44,661 nucleotides of DNA from an uncultured Bacteroidales bacterium (GTDB taxonomy: Bacteria; Bacteroidota; Bacteroidia; Bacteroidales; P3), in NCBI GenBank assembly GCA_947165345.1, contig CAMVAA010000002.1, positions 1 through 44,661 on the forward strand, given 5' to 3'. The translations under genes were made by a program, and so were the position numbers. Numbering within the stretch: the first letter of the stretch is position 1; the number at the start of each line of letters is the position of its first letter. This document shows, one piece after another, positions 1 through 10,197 of this stretch. A model generated the notes under the pieces. That model saw only the letters and a list, made by a program, of their open reading frames with translations, was not told the DNA's origin and made no database searches.

Positions 1-53
<53 letters not shown>

Positions 54-183
54 CGCGGGCAGGAAGGCGGCGGGACGGTGCGTATTCACATGAGGGTGTT
101 GATAATAAGTGTTGGCACGTTATTTGCACGAGGTGGAAAAGTAGTAATTTTGCATTTTGAAAAAAGCAAAGAAAGCGACCTGT

Positions 184-2769
184 ATGAATACCAACGTCAC
201 AGAGAACACCCGCAAGGCTACGAACTTCAGCCGCGACGAGGCTATGCGTCTAAAGAACGGGGGAATAGGTGTGGAGCACCTCTTCCTCGGACTGATGCGC
301 GTTCCGGAGGCGAGCGCCATAGGCATGCTGACCGGGATGGGAGTGGACTGCAACCAGCTGCGGGACCGTATAGAGCACCAGGTGAGCGCCGCCAGTGCGG
401 ACATACGCTATGCCTCGGACAGCGAGATACCCATGCTTCGGCAGACCGAGAAGGTGCTGAGGCTGAGCTACCTCGAGAGCATCAAGATGAAGGCCAAGGA
501 AATACACACATACCACCTGGTGCTGGCCATCCTTCAGGAGGGCGACAACCTGGTGAGCAACCTGCTGCAGAAGGCGGGGGTGGACTATGACCGCATGGCC
601 AAGGCTGTGCGTGGCCTTACGCAGGGGGACGACGAAGCCCCTACCCTACCCGACTTTGCGTCGCAGACCAGCGAGGACGACAACGACGACCCCTTCGCCG
701 ACCCCGACCTGGAGCGCACGGCCGCCAAGACGGAGAGCCGCAAGAAGAGCGGGACGCCGGCACTGGAGAGTTTCGGACGAGACCTGACCAAGCTGGCCGA
801 GCAGCAGAAGTTGGACCCCATAGTGGGCCGCAAGAAGGAGATGGACCGCATAGCACAGATTTTGTCGCGGCGGAAGAAGAACAACCCCATCCTCATCGGC
901 GAGAGCGGAGTGGGCAAAAGCGCCATAGCGGAAGGGCTGGCCATCCGCATTGCGTCGGGCGACGTGCCGCGGACGCTTTATGGGAAACGCCTTGTGAGCC
1001 TGGACCTCGCGAGCCTCGTGGCCGGCACAAAATACCGTGGCCAGTTTGAGGAGCGCATGAAGGCCATCATCACGGAGCTCGAGGCGCACCCCGAGATTAT
1101 CATCTTCATAGACGAGATACACACCATAGTGGGAGCCGGCTCGGCCAGCGGGAGTCTGGACGCGAGCAACATGTTCAAGCCGGCCCTCTCGCGTGGAGCC
1201 ATACAATGTGTGGGTACCACGACCCTTGACGAGTACCGTCAATATATAGAAAAAGACACAGCTCTGGAACGCCGCTTCCAGAAGGTCCTCGTGGAACCCG
1301 CCACGGCGGAGGAGACGATGGAGATACTGCAGAACATCAAGGACAAATATGAGGACCACCACCTGGTAAGATACAGCGACGAGGCTCTGCAGGCCTGTGT
1401 GGACCTTACGGAGCGCTATGTCTCGGACCGGCTGCAGCCAGACAAGGCCATAGACGCCATGGACGAAGCCGGAGCGCGAGTGCGTATAGCCAGCGTCCAT
1501 GTGCCGGAAGAGATACTGCGCCTCGAGGCCGAGGTGGCCCACGTGGCCGAACAGAAGAAGGAGGTGCTTGCCGGCAAACGCTATAGCGAGGCCGCGGAGT
1601 TGCGCGATGCGGAACGCGACCTCAACGCCAAACTCACGGACATGAAACGCCAGTGGGAGAACGAGGAGCGCGAGAAGCGCGTCGTGGTGCACCAAGCCGA
1701 CGTTGCAGCGGTGGTGGCCATGATGACCGGCGTGCCGGTGGAGCGCATAGCTGAGAGCGAGCAAGGGCGCCTACTAAACATGGAGAGCGAGCTGAAAGGT
1801 TCGGTGGTGGGTCAGGACGAGGCCATCGGGCAGATAGCCAAAGCCATACGCCGTAACCGAGCGGGACTGAAAGACCCCAACCGCCCCATAGGATCGTTCC
1901 TCTTCCTCGGTCCCACGGGTGTAGGAAAGACATATCTCACGAAGGTCCTCGCCAAGTACCTCTTCGACAGTGAGGCGGCGATGATTCGAATAGACATGAG
2001 TGAATACATGGAGAAGTTCGCCGTGAGCCGCCTGATAGGAGCCCCTCCAGGATATGTGGGCTACGAGGAGGGAGGTCAGCTAACGGAGCGAGTGAGACGC
2101 AAGCCATACTCGATAGTGTTGCTCGACGAAATAGAGAAGGCACACCCTGATGTCTTCAACGTGCTGCTGCAGGTTCTCGACGACGGGGTGCTGACCGATG
2201 GCATAGGACGCAAAGTGGACTTCAAAAACACAATCATCATAATGACGTCAAACATTGGCAGCCGACAGCTGAAGGACTTCGGCGTGGGGGTGGGATTCAA
2301 CACCGCTGCGCGCGTTGCCGAACGGGCTGCCATGGAGCGCGACGTCATAGAGAAGAGCCTGAAGAAGAGCTTTGCTCCGGAGTTCATAAACCGCATTGAC
2401 GACATCATATATTTCAACAGCCTACACCGAGAGGATATTCACAAGATTATCGACATCGAGTTGCGTGGCCTCTTCGAGCGCATCCGGAAGATGGGCTTTG
2501 AAGTGACTATGGACGAGAAGGCCAAGGACTTCCTTGTGGCCAAGGGGTGGGACGAGCAGTACGGGGCACGACCGCTAAGACGCGCCATACAGAGATATGT
2601 CGAGGACGATTTGGCCGACGAAATCATCAAGACCGACATCCTGCCGGGCGACACCATACACATCACCGCCGACGAGGATAGGATTAGCTTCGACGTAGAG
2701 AAGGGCGAGACCAGCCGACAGTTGATGGAAGCCGTCATGAACACGGAGTCCGAGGAGGTGGAAGGCTGA
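184..2769 (+). CDS. clpC: ATP-dependent Clp protease ATP-binding subunit, ClpC-like AAA+ unfoldase
   Basis: Two AAA+ modules (GESGVGKSAIAEGLA; GPTGVGKTYLTKVLA), GAPPGYVGYEEGGQLTERVRRKPYSIVLLDEIEKAHPDVFN; Clp N domain. ORF opens at TTG 157, ATG at 184 is more likely. Confidence 0.93.
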   Translation: MNTNVTENTRKATNFSRDEAMRLKNGGIGVEHLFLGLMRVPEASAIGMLTGMGVDCNQLRDRIEHQVSAASADIRYASDSEIPMLRQTEKVLRLSYLESIKMKAKEIHTYHLVLAILQEGDNLVSNLLQKAGVDYDRMAKAVRGLTQGDDEAPTLPDFASQTSEDDNDDPFADPDLERTAAKTESRKKSGTPALESFGRDLTKLAEQQKLDPIVGRKKEMDRIAQILSRRKKNNPILIGESGVGKSAIAEGLAIRIASGDVPRTLYGKRLVSLDLASLVAGTKYRGQFEERMKAIITELEAHPEIIIFIDEIHTIVGAGSASGSLDASNMFKPALSRGAIQCVGTTTLDEYRQYIEKDTALERRFQKVLVEPATAEETMEILQNIKDKYEDHHLVRYSDEALQACVDLTERYVSDRLQPDKAIDAMDEAGARVRIASVHVPEEILRLEAEVAHVAEQKKEVLAGKRYSEAAELRDAERDLNAKLTDMKRQWENEEREKRVVVHQADVAAVVAMMTGVPVERIAESEQGRLLNMESELKGSVVGQDEAIGQIAKAIRRNRAGLKDPNRPIGSFLFLGPTGVGKTYLTKVLAKYLFDSEAAMIRIDMSEYMEKFAVSRLIGAPPGYVGYEEGGQLTERVRRKPYSIVLLDEIEKAHPDVFNVLLQVLDDGVLTDGIGRKVDFKNTIIIMTSNIGSRQLKDFGVGVGFNTAARVAERAAMERDVIEKSLKKSFAPEFINRIDDIIYFNSLHREDIHKIIDIELRGLFERIRKMGFEVTMDEKAKDFLVAKGWDEQYGARPLRRAIQRYVEDDLADEIIKTDILPGDTIHITADEDRISFDVEKGETSRQLMEAVMNTESEEVEG

Positions 2770-2771
2770 CT

Positions 2772-4595
2772 ATGGCCGATGCACTGCTCACCGTAGAGAA
2801 CTTGACGAAGAGTTTCGGAGAGAAGATACTCTTCGAGGACATCTCGTTCGGCATCGGAGCCGGGCAGAAATCAGCCCTCATAGCCCGCAATGGGTTTGGA
2901 AAGAGTACACTGCTCAACATACTCATGACGGCCTACGGCCTTGAAGGGTACAACACGCTGCAGGACGATGGGCGCATCACATTCCGCAAGGGGCTTAGGT
3001 TGGCCTACCTGCCGCAGAGCGAGTGGCATACCACGGCCGGTATAGTAAGCGTAAAAGATTATGTCCACAATATTAAGCGTCCTGAGGAGGAGGACGAGTG
3101 GACCTTCGAGCAGCGCGTGGAAGAGGTCATGAGCCGCATGGGTGTCGACAGACTGATAGACCGCACACTCGACTCGCTCAGCGGCGGCGAGCTGAAGCGG
3201 GTGGCTCTGTGCCGACTACTGATGGACGACGTAGAGTTGCTCATACTTGACGAACCGACCAACCATCTGGACATAGAGATGATAGAGTGGCTCGAGGACT
3301 TTCTGTCTCGCCAGCGGATTGCCCTCCTCATGGTCACCCACGACCGGTACTTTCTCGACAATGTCTGCGACAACATATACGAGCTCGACAACGGGCGGAT
3401 GTACCACTACCGAGGCCGCTACGACTACTATGTGGAGAAAAAGGCCGAACGCGAAGCCAACGAACGTGCAGAGGTGGAGAAGGCTCGTAGCCTCTACCGC
3501 ACCGAGCTGGAGTGGATGCGCCGAATGCCCCAAGCTCGAGGCACGAAGGCTCAAGCTCGCATAGACGCCTTTTACGAACTAGAGGCCAAGGCTCACACCC
3601 GTTTCGACGACAGCCGTCCTCAGTTGACGGTGAAGACGGAACGCATAGGAGGCAAGATACTGGAGCTGTACAACATAAGCTATGGAAACCTGATAAATGA
3701 CTTCTCATACGTCTTCAAACGAGGCGAAAAGGTTGGCATAGTAGGTCCCAATGGGGTGGGTAAGAGCACGCTGCTGAACATCGTCACTGAACAGCTACGT
3801 CCGACGAGCGGTCATGTGGTGGTCGGTCAGACCATACAGTTCGGCTACTATACCCAGGGCGGCATGAAGGCTCCCGAGGACCGACGTGTGATAGACCTCG
3901 TGAAAGACATAGCCGAAGAGATTGAGACAGAAAGAGGGAAGAGCATGTCGGCCCACCAGTTTCTAACCTATTTCGGTTTCGACAATACCACGCAGTACAA
4001 CTACTTCGGCAACCTCAGTGGTGGCGAACGACGTCGCCTATACCTGTTGCAGGTACTCATAGCCAACCCCAACTTTCTGATTCTCGACGAGCCAACCAAC
4101 GACTTGGACATATACACGCTTCAGATACTGGAGCAGTTTCTGCAAAACTACAAAGGATGTCTGCTGATTGTGTCCCATGACCGTTCGTTTATGGACCACA
4201 TCGTGGACCACCTCTTTGTCTTCGAAGGAGGCGGACGAATACGCGACTACCATTCCAACTATACTCAGTACCGACTTGAACGGACACGCGCTGAACGTCT
4301 CGCTGCCGACCTACGCAAAGAGGAGACAGCAAAGAAAAAAGCCAGCGAACCGAATACTGCCAGTGGCGAGGTCAAACGTCGTGCGACATACAAGGAAAAG
4401 AAAGAATATGAGGCTCTAACCGAAGAGATAGAAAGCCTTAACGCAGAGCGTGCACTTTTGGAGCGTCAACTATCTGGCGGGGATGATGTTACTGCAGAGG
4501 AGATTACAAGAGCTTCGACACGCATCGGCGAGCTGATAGCGCTGCTCGACGAGAAAGAGATGCGTTGGCTCGAACTGGACGAGATTATCTCTTGA
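2772..4595 (+). CDS. ABC-F family ATP-binding protein (two ABC cassettes)
   Basis: Two Walker A / LSGGE signatures (DSLSGGELKRVALCRLL; GNLSGGERRRLYLLQVL), linker region, no TM domain. Confidence 0.93.
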   Translation: MADALLTVENLTKSFGEKILFEDISFGIGAGQKSALIARNGFGKSTLLNILMTAYGLEGYNTLQDDGRITFRKGLRLAYLPQSEWHTTAGIVSVKDYVHNIKRPEEEDEWTFEQRVEEVMSRMGVDRLIDRTLDSLSGGELKRVALCRLLMDDVELLILDEPTNHLDIEMIEWLEDFLSRQRIALLMVTHDRYFLDNVCDNIYELDNGRMYHYRGRYDYYVEKKAEREANERAEVEKARSLYRTELEWMRRMPQARGTKAQARIDAFYELEAKAHTRFDDSRPQLTVKTERIGGKILELYNISYGNLINDFSYVFKRGEKVGIVGPNGVGKSTLLNIVTEQLRPTSGHVVVGQTIQFGYYTQGGMKAPEDRRVIDLVKDIAEEIETERGKSMSAHQFLTYFGFDNTTQYNYFGNLSGGERRRLYLLQVLIANPNFLILDEPTNDLDIYTLQILEQFLQNYKGCLLIVSHDRSFMDHIVDHLFVFEGGGRIRDYHSNYTQYRLERTRAERLAADLRKEETAKKKASEPNTASGEVKRRATYKEKKEYEALTEEIESLNAERALLERQLSGGDDVTAEEITRASTRIGELIALLDEKEMRWLELDEIIS

Positions 4596-5664
4596 GGCAG
4601 AAATCTATTACTTCGTCGGTATACGGGCCGAAGACCGTCTGACCGACATGATAGCCGGCGTGGGAGCTGAATCCACCGATGTTGTATTCCACAACGACAG
4701 GTTTACCGTTTTTGTCAATTGCCATATCAATGGCGAAAAGATGGTGGTGAGGGATACTGCGAGCCACGTGGTGCGAAAGTTCGACAGCGCGGTTCCAGCT
4801 TGGCATGATGCAATCGGCATCGGGGAATGGGTAACGGTTACCATACTCGTCGAACATAGACTTGGCGAGCCGACCACTTTCGATGTCGAGTGCCACATAG
4901 CGACCACCGGCATGAGCGTTGTCCACTACAGCGTCCCTGCCTCCAAAGCGGAAGTATGCGCTCGTGACATGCGGCGCTTCGTCGACCACAGAGCGGTAGA
5001 CGACAATACGGATGGTGTTGGTAGCGGTGTTACAGTTGCGAGCCGTGAACGGATGTTGTTCCACCGCTTCCTGCAATATCCAGTCGCGTCCGTACTGCTG
5101 CAAGTACTCCGAGCTAAGTCTCACTCCTGACGAGGCTTGATAGTGGTCTCCGCTGCGGAAGAATTTCATCACTTTGTATCCGCATGAGGTGTCGACAGAA
5201 GGCTTGAGGATAAGGGCGTCATAGGGACACTCGTGCAGGATTCGCTGCGGTTCTTTGACAGGCGTGAAGTCGTATCCAAGGACTATGCTTCCGTTGATGC
5301 GAGCAAGTACGGAGACAGGTGTGTTCTCTGTTCCGACAAAGTGAGGAAACATGGTCTTGTCTTCATATACATCCCAATATCTGCGTGGGTTCAGCCGTTC
5401 TTCTATTATGCGGTGCAGGATGTCTTCGGGGATGATGTCTGGAGTCGGGCCACAGTAGTTTACAAACAGGCGGTAGATGTAGGGGTCCACGAGCGGAAAG
5501 AGGCGCTTCCAGCGACGGTGATATTCACCTTCGCCTTCCGCCCTACCCGTCGGAAAACCTGATTGTCGCAGGGCACGATAGCAGTATCTGCTGTACAACA
5601 TGTAGTCAGTCAACGGGTCTCCTATTATGGAGCGTGCTATCCTTTTGTATAATGGCTTGGCCAT
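4585..5664 (-). CDS. Sugar-transfer-associated ATP-grasp-like protein
   Basis: C-terminal IDMAIDKNGKPVVVEYNIGGFSSHAGYH resembles ATP-grasp_ST (PF14397-like); about 359 aa. Confidence 0.7.
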   Translation of the reverse strand: MAKPLYKRIARSIIGDPLTDYMLYSRYCYRALRQSGFPTGRAEGEGEYHRRWKRLFPLVDPYIYRLFVNYCGPTPDIIPEDILHRIIEERLNPRRYWDVYEDKTMFPHFVGTENTPVSVLARINGSIVLGYDFTPVKEPQRILHECPYDALILKPSVDTSCGYKVMKFFRSGDHYQASSGVRLSSEYLQQYGRDWILQEAVEQHPFTARNCNTATNTIRIVVYRSVVDEAPHVTSAYFRFGGRDAVVDNAHAGGRYVALDIESGRLAKSMFDEYGNRYPFPDADCIMPSWNRAVELSHHVARSIPHHHLFAIDMAIDKNGKPVVVEYNIGGFSSHAGYHVGQTVFGPYTDEVIDFCLKR

Positions 5665-5696
5665 GATGTTTTACAGTACGGTAGAGCCAGTTTTCC

Positions 5697-5728
5697 AAAG
5701 ATGGACGCGGGAGGCCGCGTCCATCTTT
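5697..5728 (-). terminator. Perfect 14-bp hairpin, candidate terminator downstream of gcvP
   Basis: AAAGATGGACGCGG-GAGG-CCGCGTCCATCTTT. Confidence 0.6.
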
Positions 5729-5783
5729 GATGACTGGCGTGGGGTGCGGTGATACGCACACCCACATTGTCAGTTTTCACCTT

Positions 5784-8633
5784 TTATTCGGCCCATACGG
5801 CCTGCAGATTACGGTCGCCGTAGGCGTCGTCTATCTTGCTGATGGTGGGCCAGTACTTCTCGCAGTGGGGCTGCGGGAAGGCGGCTTTCTGGCGGCTATA
5901 GGGCAGAGTCCACTCATCGGCGCAGACCACCTGCATAGTGTGCGGGGCGTTGCAGATCGGGTTGTTCTTCTCGTCGCTCTTGCCGGTCATGATATCGTCG
6001 ATTTCCTGACGGATGGCGATCATGGCGTCGCAGAAGCGGTCGAGTTCGCTCAGCGGCTCGCTCTCAGTAGGCTCGACCATGAGAGTGTTGTGCACCGGGA
6101 AGGCCACAGTGGGAGCGTGGAAGCCATAGTCCATGAGGCGCTTGGCGACGTCGCCAACGCTGACCTTGAGGCTGAACTCGCTGAAGTCGACGATCATCTC
6201 GTGGCCACACATGCCGTTCTTGCCGGTGTAGAGTATCTTATAGTACTTCTGCAGACGGGCGCGGAGGTAGTTGGCGTTGAGAATGGCGTGGACGGTGGCC
6301 GAGGTGAGGCCTTCGCCACCGAGCATAAGGAGGTATCCGTAGGTGATGGGCAGGAGCATGGCGCTGCCATAGGGGGCTGCGGCCATGGTGTTGCCCTGCT
6401 TGCCTCCGACCTCGACGACGGGGTGGGTGGGCAGGAAGTCGACCAGTTTCTGGCTGACGCAGATGGGGCCAACGCCGGGACCGCCACCGCCGTGAGGCAT
6501 AGCAAAGGTCTTGTGCAGATTGAGGTGGCAGACGTCGGCACCCATGCGGCCGGGGCTTGTGAGGCCAACCTGGGCATTCATATTGGCGCCGTCCATATAG
6601 ACAAGAGCGCCCATGCTGTGGATGATATTGATGATATCGAGGATGCCCTCTTCGAAGGCACCGTGGGTCGACGGGTAGGTGATCATCAGGCAGCTGAGAG
6701 TGTCCTTATACTGCTCGGCTTTGGCGCGCAGGTCGTCAATATCGACGTCGCCGCGTTCGTTGCACTTGACAACTACTACAGTCATGCCGGCCTTGGCAGC
6801 GGAGGCGGGGTTGGTGCCGTGGGCAGAAGCCGGGATGAGGCATACGTTGCGCTGGCTCTGGCCGTTGGCGATGTGGTAGTTGCGGATAACGGTGAGGCCG
6901 CTGTATTCGCCATAGGCGCCGCTGTTGGGCTGCAACGAGCAACCGGCAAAGCCTGTGATGACGGCGAGTCGGCGCTCGATGTCGTGAATCATCTCGAGGT
7001 AACCCTCGGCCTGGTCAGCGGGGACGAAGGGGTGCATACCACCGAACTTGCTCCAAGAGAGGGGCATCATTTCGGCGGCGGCATTGAGCTTCATGGTGCA
7101 GGATCCGAGAGGTATCATGGCACGGTTGAGGGAGAGGTCTTTCTCCTCGAGGCGTTTGATGTAGCGCATCATGGAGGTCTCGTCGTGGTAGGAGTTGAAG
7201 ACTTTCTCACGGAGGTAGGCGCTCTTGCGTTTGAGGTCGGCGGGGATGGCCTCGTCGGCTATGTGGCAGCAGCAGCCTTTGCACTCGAGGGGTTGTGCCT
7301 TCTTGCCTGCAGCTTCGGCGAGGCAGGCGACGATGGCGTCGAGGTCGGTCTTCTCTGTAGTTTCGTCGATGGAGATGCCGATGCACTCGTCGCAGATGTA
7401 ACGGAAGTTGATTTCGTGCTTGAGGGCCACTTCACGTACTTTGGCGGTGGGCACAGGGCACTGGAGGGCGAGGGTATCGAAGTAGACCTTGTTCCACTGC
7501 TTGTAGCCATACTGCTCCAGCTCGGCAGCGAGGCGGTGGGCACGGCCGCAGATGCGAGTGGCTATGTTGCAGATGCCTTCGGGGCCATGCCAGACGGCAT
7601 AGAAGCCGCTCATATTGGCCACGAGTGCGGCAGCGGTGCAGATATTGGAGGTGGCTTTGTCACGTTTAATGTGCTGTTCGCGCATTCCGAGGGCCATGCG
7701 GAGGGCGGGGTTGCCCTTGGCATCGACGCTCCATCCGATGATACGGCCGGGGAACTGACGTTTGAAGGCGTCGGTGAAGGCGAAGAAGCCGGCATGGGGA
7801 CCGCCGAAGCCCATCGGCAGACCGAAACGCTGCGCGTTGCCAACAGCGCAGTCAGCGCCCATCTCGCCGGGAGTCTTCATGAGGGCGAGAGCCATGAGGT
7901 CGGTAGCCATGCAGACAAAGATGCCTTTCTCATGGCACTTGGAGATGAAGTCCGTCCAATCCTGGGCCTCACCAAATTGGTTGGGATACTGCACAAAAGC
8001 GGCGAAGTATGACCCGTCGAGTTCGGTCTGGGCGGCTTTGCCGGTGACAACCTCGATGCCACGTGGGGCGGCGTTGGTCTTCATGACAGCCAAAGTCTGA
8101 GGCAGGATACCCTCATCGACAAACACCTTGCAGACGCCGTCCTTCTGGGCCTGGCGGCTGCGGCTATTGAAGAACATAATCATTGCCTCGCCAGCGGCGG
8201 TAGCTTCGTCGAGAAGGCTGGCGTTGCTGAGCGGCATGCCAGTCATGTCGGCCACCATGGTCTGGTAGTTCATCAGGGCTTCGAGACGGCCCTGCGAGAT
8301 CTCGGTTTGGTAAGGGGTGTAGCTTGTGTACCAGCCCGCATTCTCGAAGACGTTGCGCATGATGACGGCGGGCGTCACTGTGCCATAGTAGCCCATGCCG
8401 ATATAGCTGCGGTAGAGCTTGTTCTTTTTGGCCAGCGAGCGGCAACGGTTGAGGAAGGCATACTCGCTGATGCCCTCTTCAAGGGCGAGAGGCTGCTCGG
8501 CGCGGATAGCGGCCGGCACGGTCTTCTCTATGAGTTCATCCAAGCTGCTTACACCGATGGTGCCAAGCATTTTCTGCATATCGGCATCGCTCGAGACGCC
8601 GTTATGACGTGATGCAAAATGATCCTTTTTCAT
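5784..8633 (-). CDS. gcvP: Glycine dehydrogenase (aminomethyl-transferring), single-chain P protein
   Basis: 949 aa; NLHKTFAMPHGGGGPGVGPI PLP-lysine motif; typical N and C halves. Confidence 0.97.
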   Translation of the reverse strand: MKKDHFASRHNGVSSDADMQKMLGTIGVSSLDELIEKTVPAAIRAEQPLALEEGISEYAFLNRCRSLAKKNKLYRSYIGMGYYGTVTPAVIMRNVFENAGWYTSYTPYQTEISQGRLEALMNYQTMVADMTGMPLSNASLLDEATAAGEAMIMFFNSRSRQAQKDGVCKVFVDEGILPQTLAVMKTNAAPRGIEVVTGKAAQTELDGSYFAAFVQYPNQFGEAQDWTDFISKCHEKGIFVCMATDLMALALMKTPGEMGADCAVGNAQRFGLPMGFGGPHAGFFAFTDAFKRQFPGRIIGWSVDAKGNPALRMALGMREQHIKRDKATSNICTAAALVANMSGFYAVWHGPEGICNIATRICGRAHRLAAELEQYGYKQWNKVYFDTLALQCPVPTAKVREVALKHEINFRYICDECIGISIDETTEKTDLDAIVACLAEAAGKKAQPLECKGCCCHIADEAIPADLKRKSAYLREKVFNSYHDETSMMRYIKRLEEKDLSLNRAMIPLGSCTMKLNAAAEMMPLSWSKFGGMHPFVPADQAEGYLEMIHDIERRLAVITGFAGCSLQPNSGAYGEYSGLTVIRNYHIANGQSQRNVCLIPASAHGTNPASAAKAGMTVVVVKCNERGDVDIDDLRAKAEQYKDTLSCLMITYPSTHGAFEEGILDIINIIHSMGALVYMDGANMNAQVGLTSPGRMGADVCHLNLHKTFAMPHGGGGPGVGPICVSQKLVDFLPTHPVVEVGGKQGNTMAAAPYGSAMLLPITYGYLLMLGGEGLTSATVHAILNANYLRARLQKYYKILYTGKNGMCGHEMIVDFSEFSLKVSVGDVAKRLMDYGFHAPTVAFPVHNTLMVEPTESEPLSELDRFCDAMIAIRQEIDDIMTGKSDEKNNPICNAPHTMQVVCADEWTLPYSRQKAAFPQPHCEKYWPTISKIDDAYGDRNLQAVWAE

Positions 8634-8648
8634 TTATAAATATGTTGT

Positions 8649-10151
8649 TTATTTGTTTTTCCTGTGGAAGAATCGCAGCACCTGCTCGTTGTCGACGGTA
8701 GTGATGCGAATAATGTAATAACCCGTCGGGTAGCGGCGCATGTTGATGCGACCACGGCGGGGCTTTCCGGTCTGCACGCACAGGCCAGCGTCGTTGTAAA
8801 GTGCCACGCTCACAATGTCGTTCTTGTCCATCGGCACCTCGAGGCGTCGCTTGTCGGCATTGTACACCACGGCGTCTTGCGAGCCTATGGGTTCCGCCAC
8901 GTCGTTCACCTCGTAATATTCATATATCACCTCTATGCCGTCCTTGTAGATGGTGTCGTGTATATACTCCGTCTGGCGCACCACGTCGGCGGGCTGCACG
9001 AGGGCGGTGTACGTAGCTGTGTCGCCAGCCACCACGCGGCGCGGGTTGTCGCTGTTGCCGTCGCTCCATCCGCGGAAGCCGTAGCCAGCGTAGCACACCG
9101 CCACGAGGGTGACGGTGTCGCCCGGGGTGTATGTGCCACCGCCGTAGACCTCGCCGGCCATGGGGTTGCTCACTGCACCTACGATGTCGACCGTGCAGGG
9201 TTCGATGGCTTTGATGGTGCGTATCTTGCTCCATCCTTCAGCCTCGCCGTAGCGGTCGGTGCTGATACACGGCACGTTGAGGACCGTAGTGCGACTCAGT
9301 CCACCGAAGACCTCGCTTCCGAGTGCAGGCGGCACTATGGCTTTCGACGTCAGGACTTTCATATTGACACACTGATAGAACGCCCTCTGGTCGATGCGTT
9401 CCACACGGCCCGGTATCTCGAGGCTCGTGGTAGCATGGCACTGAGCGAAGGCATAGGGGCCTATCGTGCGCACCGATGCCGGCAGCCGCAGGTCGCCCTT
9501 GATGGCATAGCAGAAGGCGAAGGCATATTCGCCAATGTACTCCACCGACGGCGGAAGCGCCCACTCGCTGTTCACCATGTTCATACCGACGAAGGCGTAG
9601 TCGGGTATACGTTGCACCCGGTTGCCGAAGCTCAGCTTGTGCAGTTTTTTGCAGCCCATGAAGACGGCGCCGCTGCGGCTGCCGCCCATGGTCTCGCAAG
9701 ACACGGCGTTGTATACCAGCTCAGTGATGCCCGAGCAGCCGAAGAATGCGGACCGGCCGATGGAGACCACGTTCTCGCCGATGGTCACCACCCCTTTTAT
9801 GCCGCTGCAGTTACTGAAGGCATAAGAGCCTATCTCCACCACCGTAGTCGGGAGGGTGAGGCCACTGATTTTGGCACATCCAGCGAAAGCCCGTTCGCCA
9901 ATAGACACCACGGTGTATTTCACGCCGAAGTATTCCACCTCGGCCGGCATGTCGAGCACCCCGTTGGGGGCATTGTGACCCGTCCAGCGATAGGTGCCGC
10001 TCTCGTTGGGTGCGCAAACCTCAGCGGTTTTGCGCTCCTCGTCGATAATATTGAAATAGAGGGAATAGCCCTGCATGGGCACTTCGAAGTCGAAGGCCCA
10101 TGCAAAGCATACCATACCCTGCATCAACAGGGCAAGAAACAATCGTTTCAT
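8649..10151 (-). CDS. BspA-like leucine-rich-repeat surface protein with T9SS-like C-terminal tail
   Basis: Signal peptide MKRLFLALLMQGMVCFAWA; LRR_5 repeats (VVSIGERAFAGCAKISGLTLPTTVVEIGSYAFSNCSGI); C-terminus GRINMRRYPTGYYIIRITTVDNEQVLRFFHRKNK. Upstream ORF extension (to 10358) is spurious. Confidence 0.85.
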   Translation of the reverse strand: MKRLFLALLMQGMVCFAWAFDFEVPMQGYSLYFNIIDEERKTAEVCAPNESGTYRWTGHNAPNGVLDMPAEVEYFGVKYTVVSIGERAFAGCAKISGLTLPTTVVEIGSYAFSNCSGIKGVVTIGENVVSIGRSAFFGCSGITELVYNAVSCETMGGSRSGAVFMGCKKLHKLSFGNRVQRIPDYAFVGMNMVNSEWALPPSVEYIGEYAFAFCYAIKGDLRLPASVRTIGPYAFAQCHATTSLEIPGRVERIDQRAFYQCVNMKVLTSKAIVPPALGSEVFGGLSRTTVLNVPCISTDRYGEAEGWSKIRTIKAIEPCTVDIVGAVSNPMAGEVYGGGTYTPGDTVTLVAVCYAGYGFRGWSDGNSDNPRRVVAGDTATYTALVQPADVVRQTEYIHDTIYKDGIEVIYEYYEVNDVAEPIGSQDAVVYNADKRRLEVPMDKNDIVSVALYNDAGLCVQTGKPRRGRINMRRYPTGYYIIRITTVDNEQVLRFFHRKNK

Positions 10152-10197
10152 CGTTCTGTCATTTGATCTGACATTCGTCACACTATGTTTCGACGAC

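Noticed and set aside
5727-8012. 761-aa plus-strand ORF antisense to gcvP
   Set aside because: Same antisense-shadow effect; gcvP on the minus strand is unambiguous.
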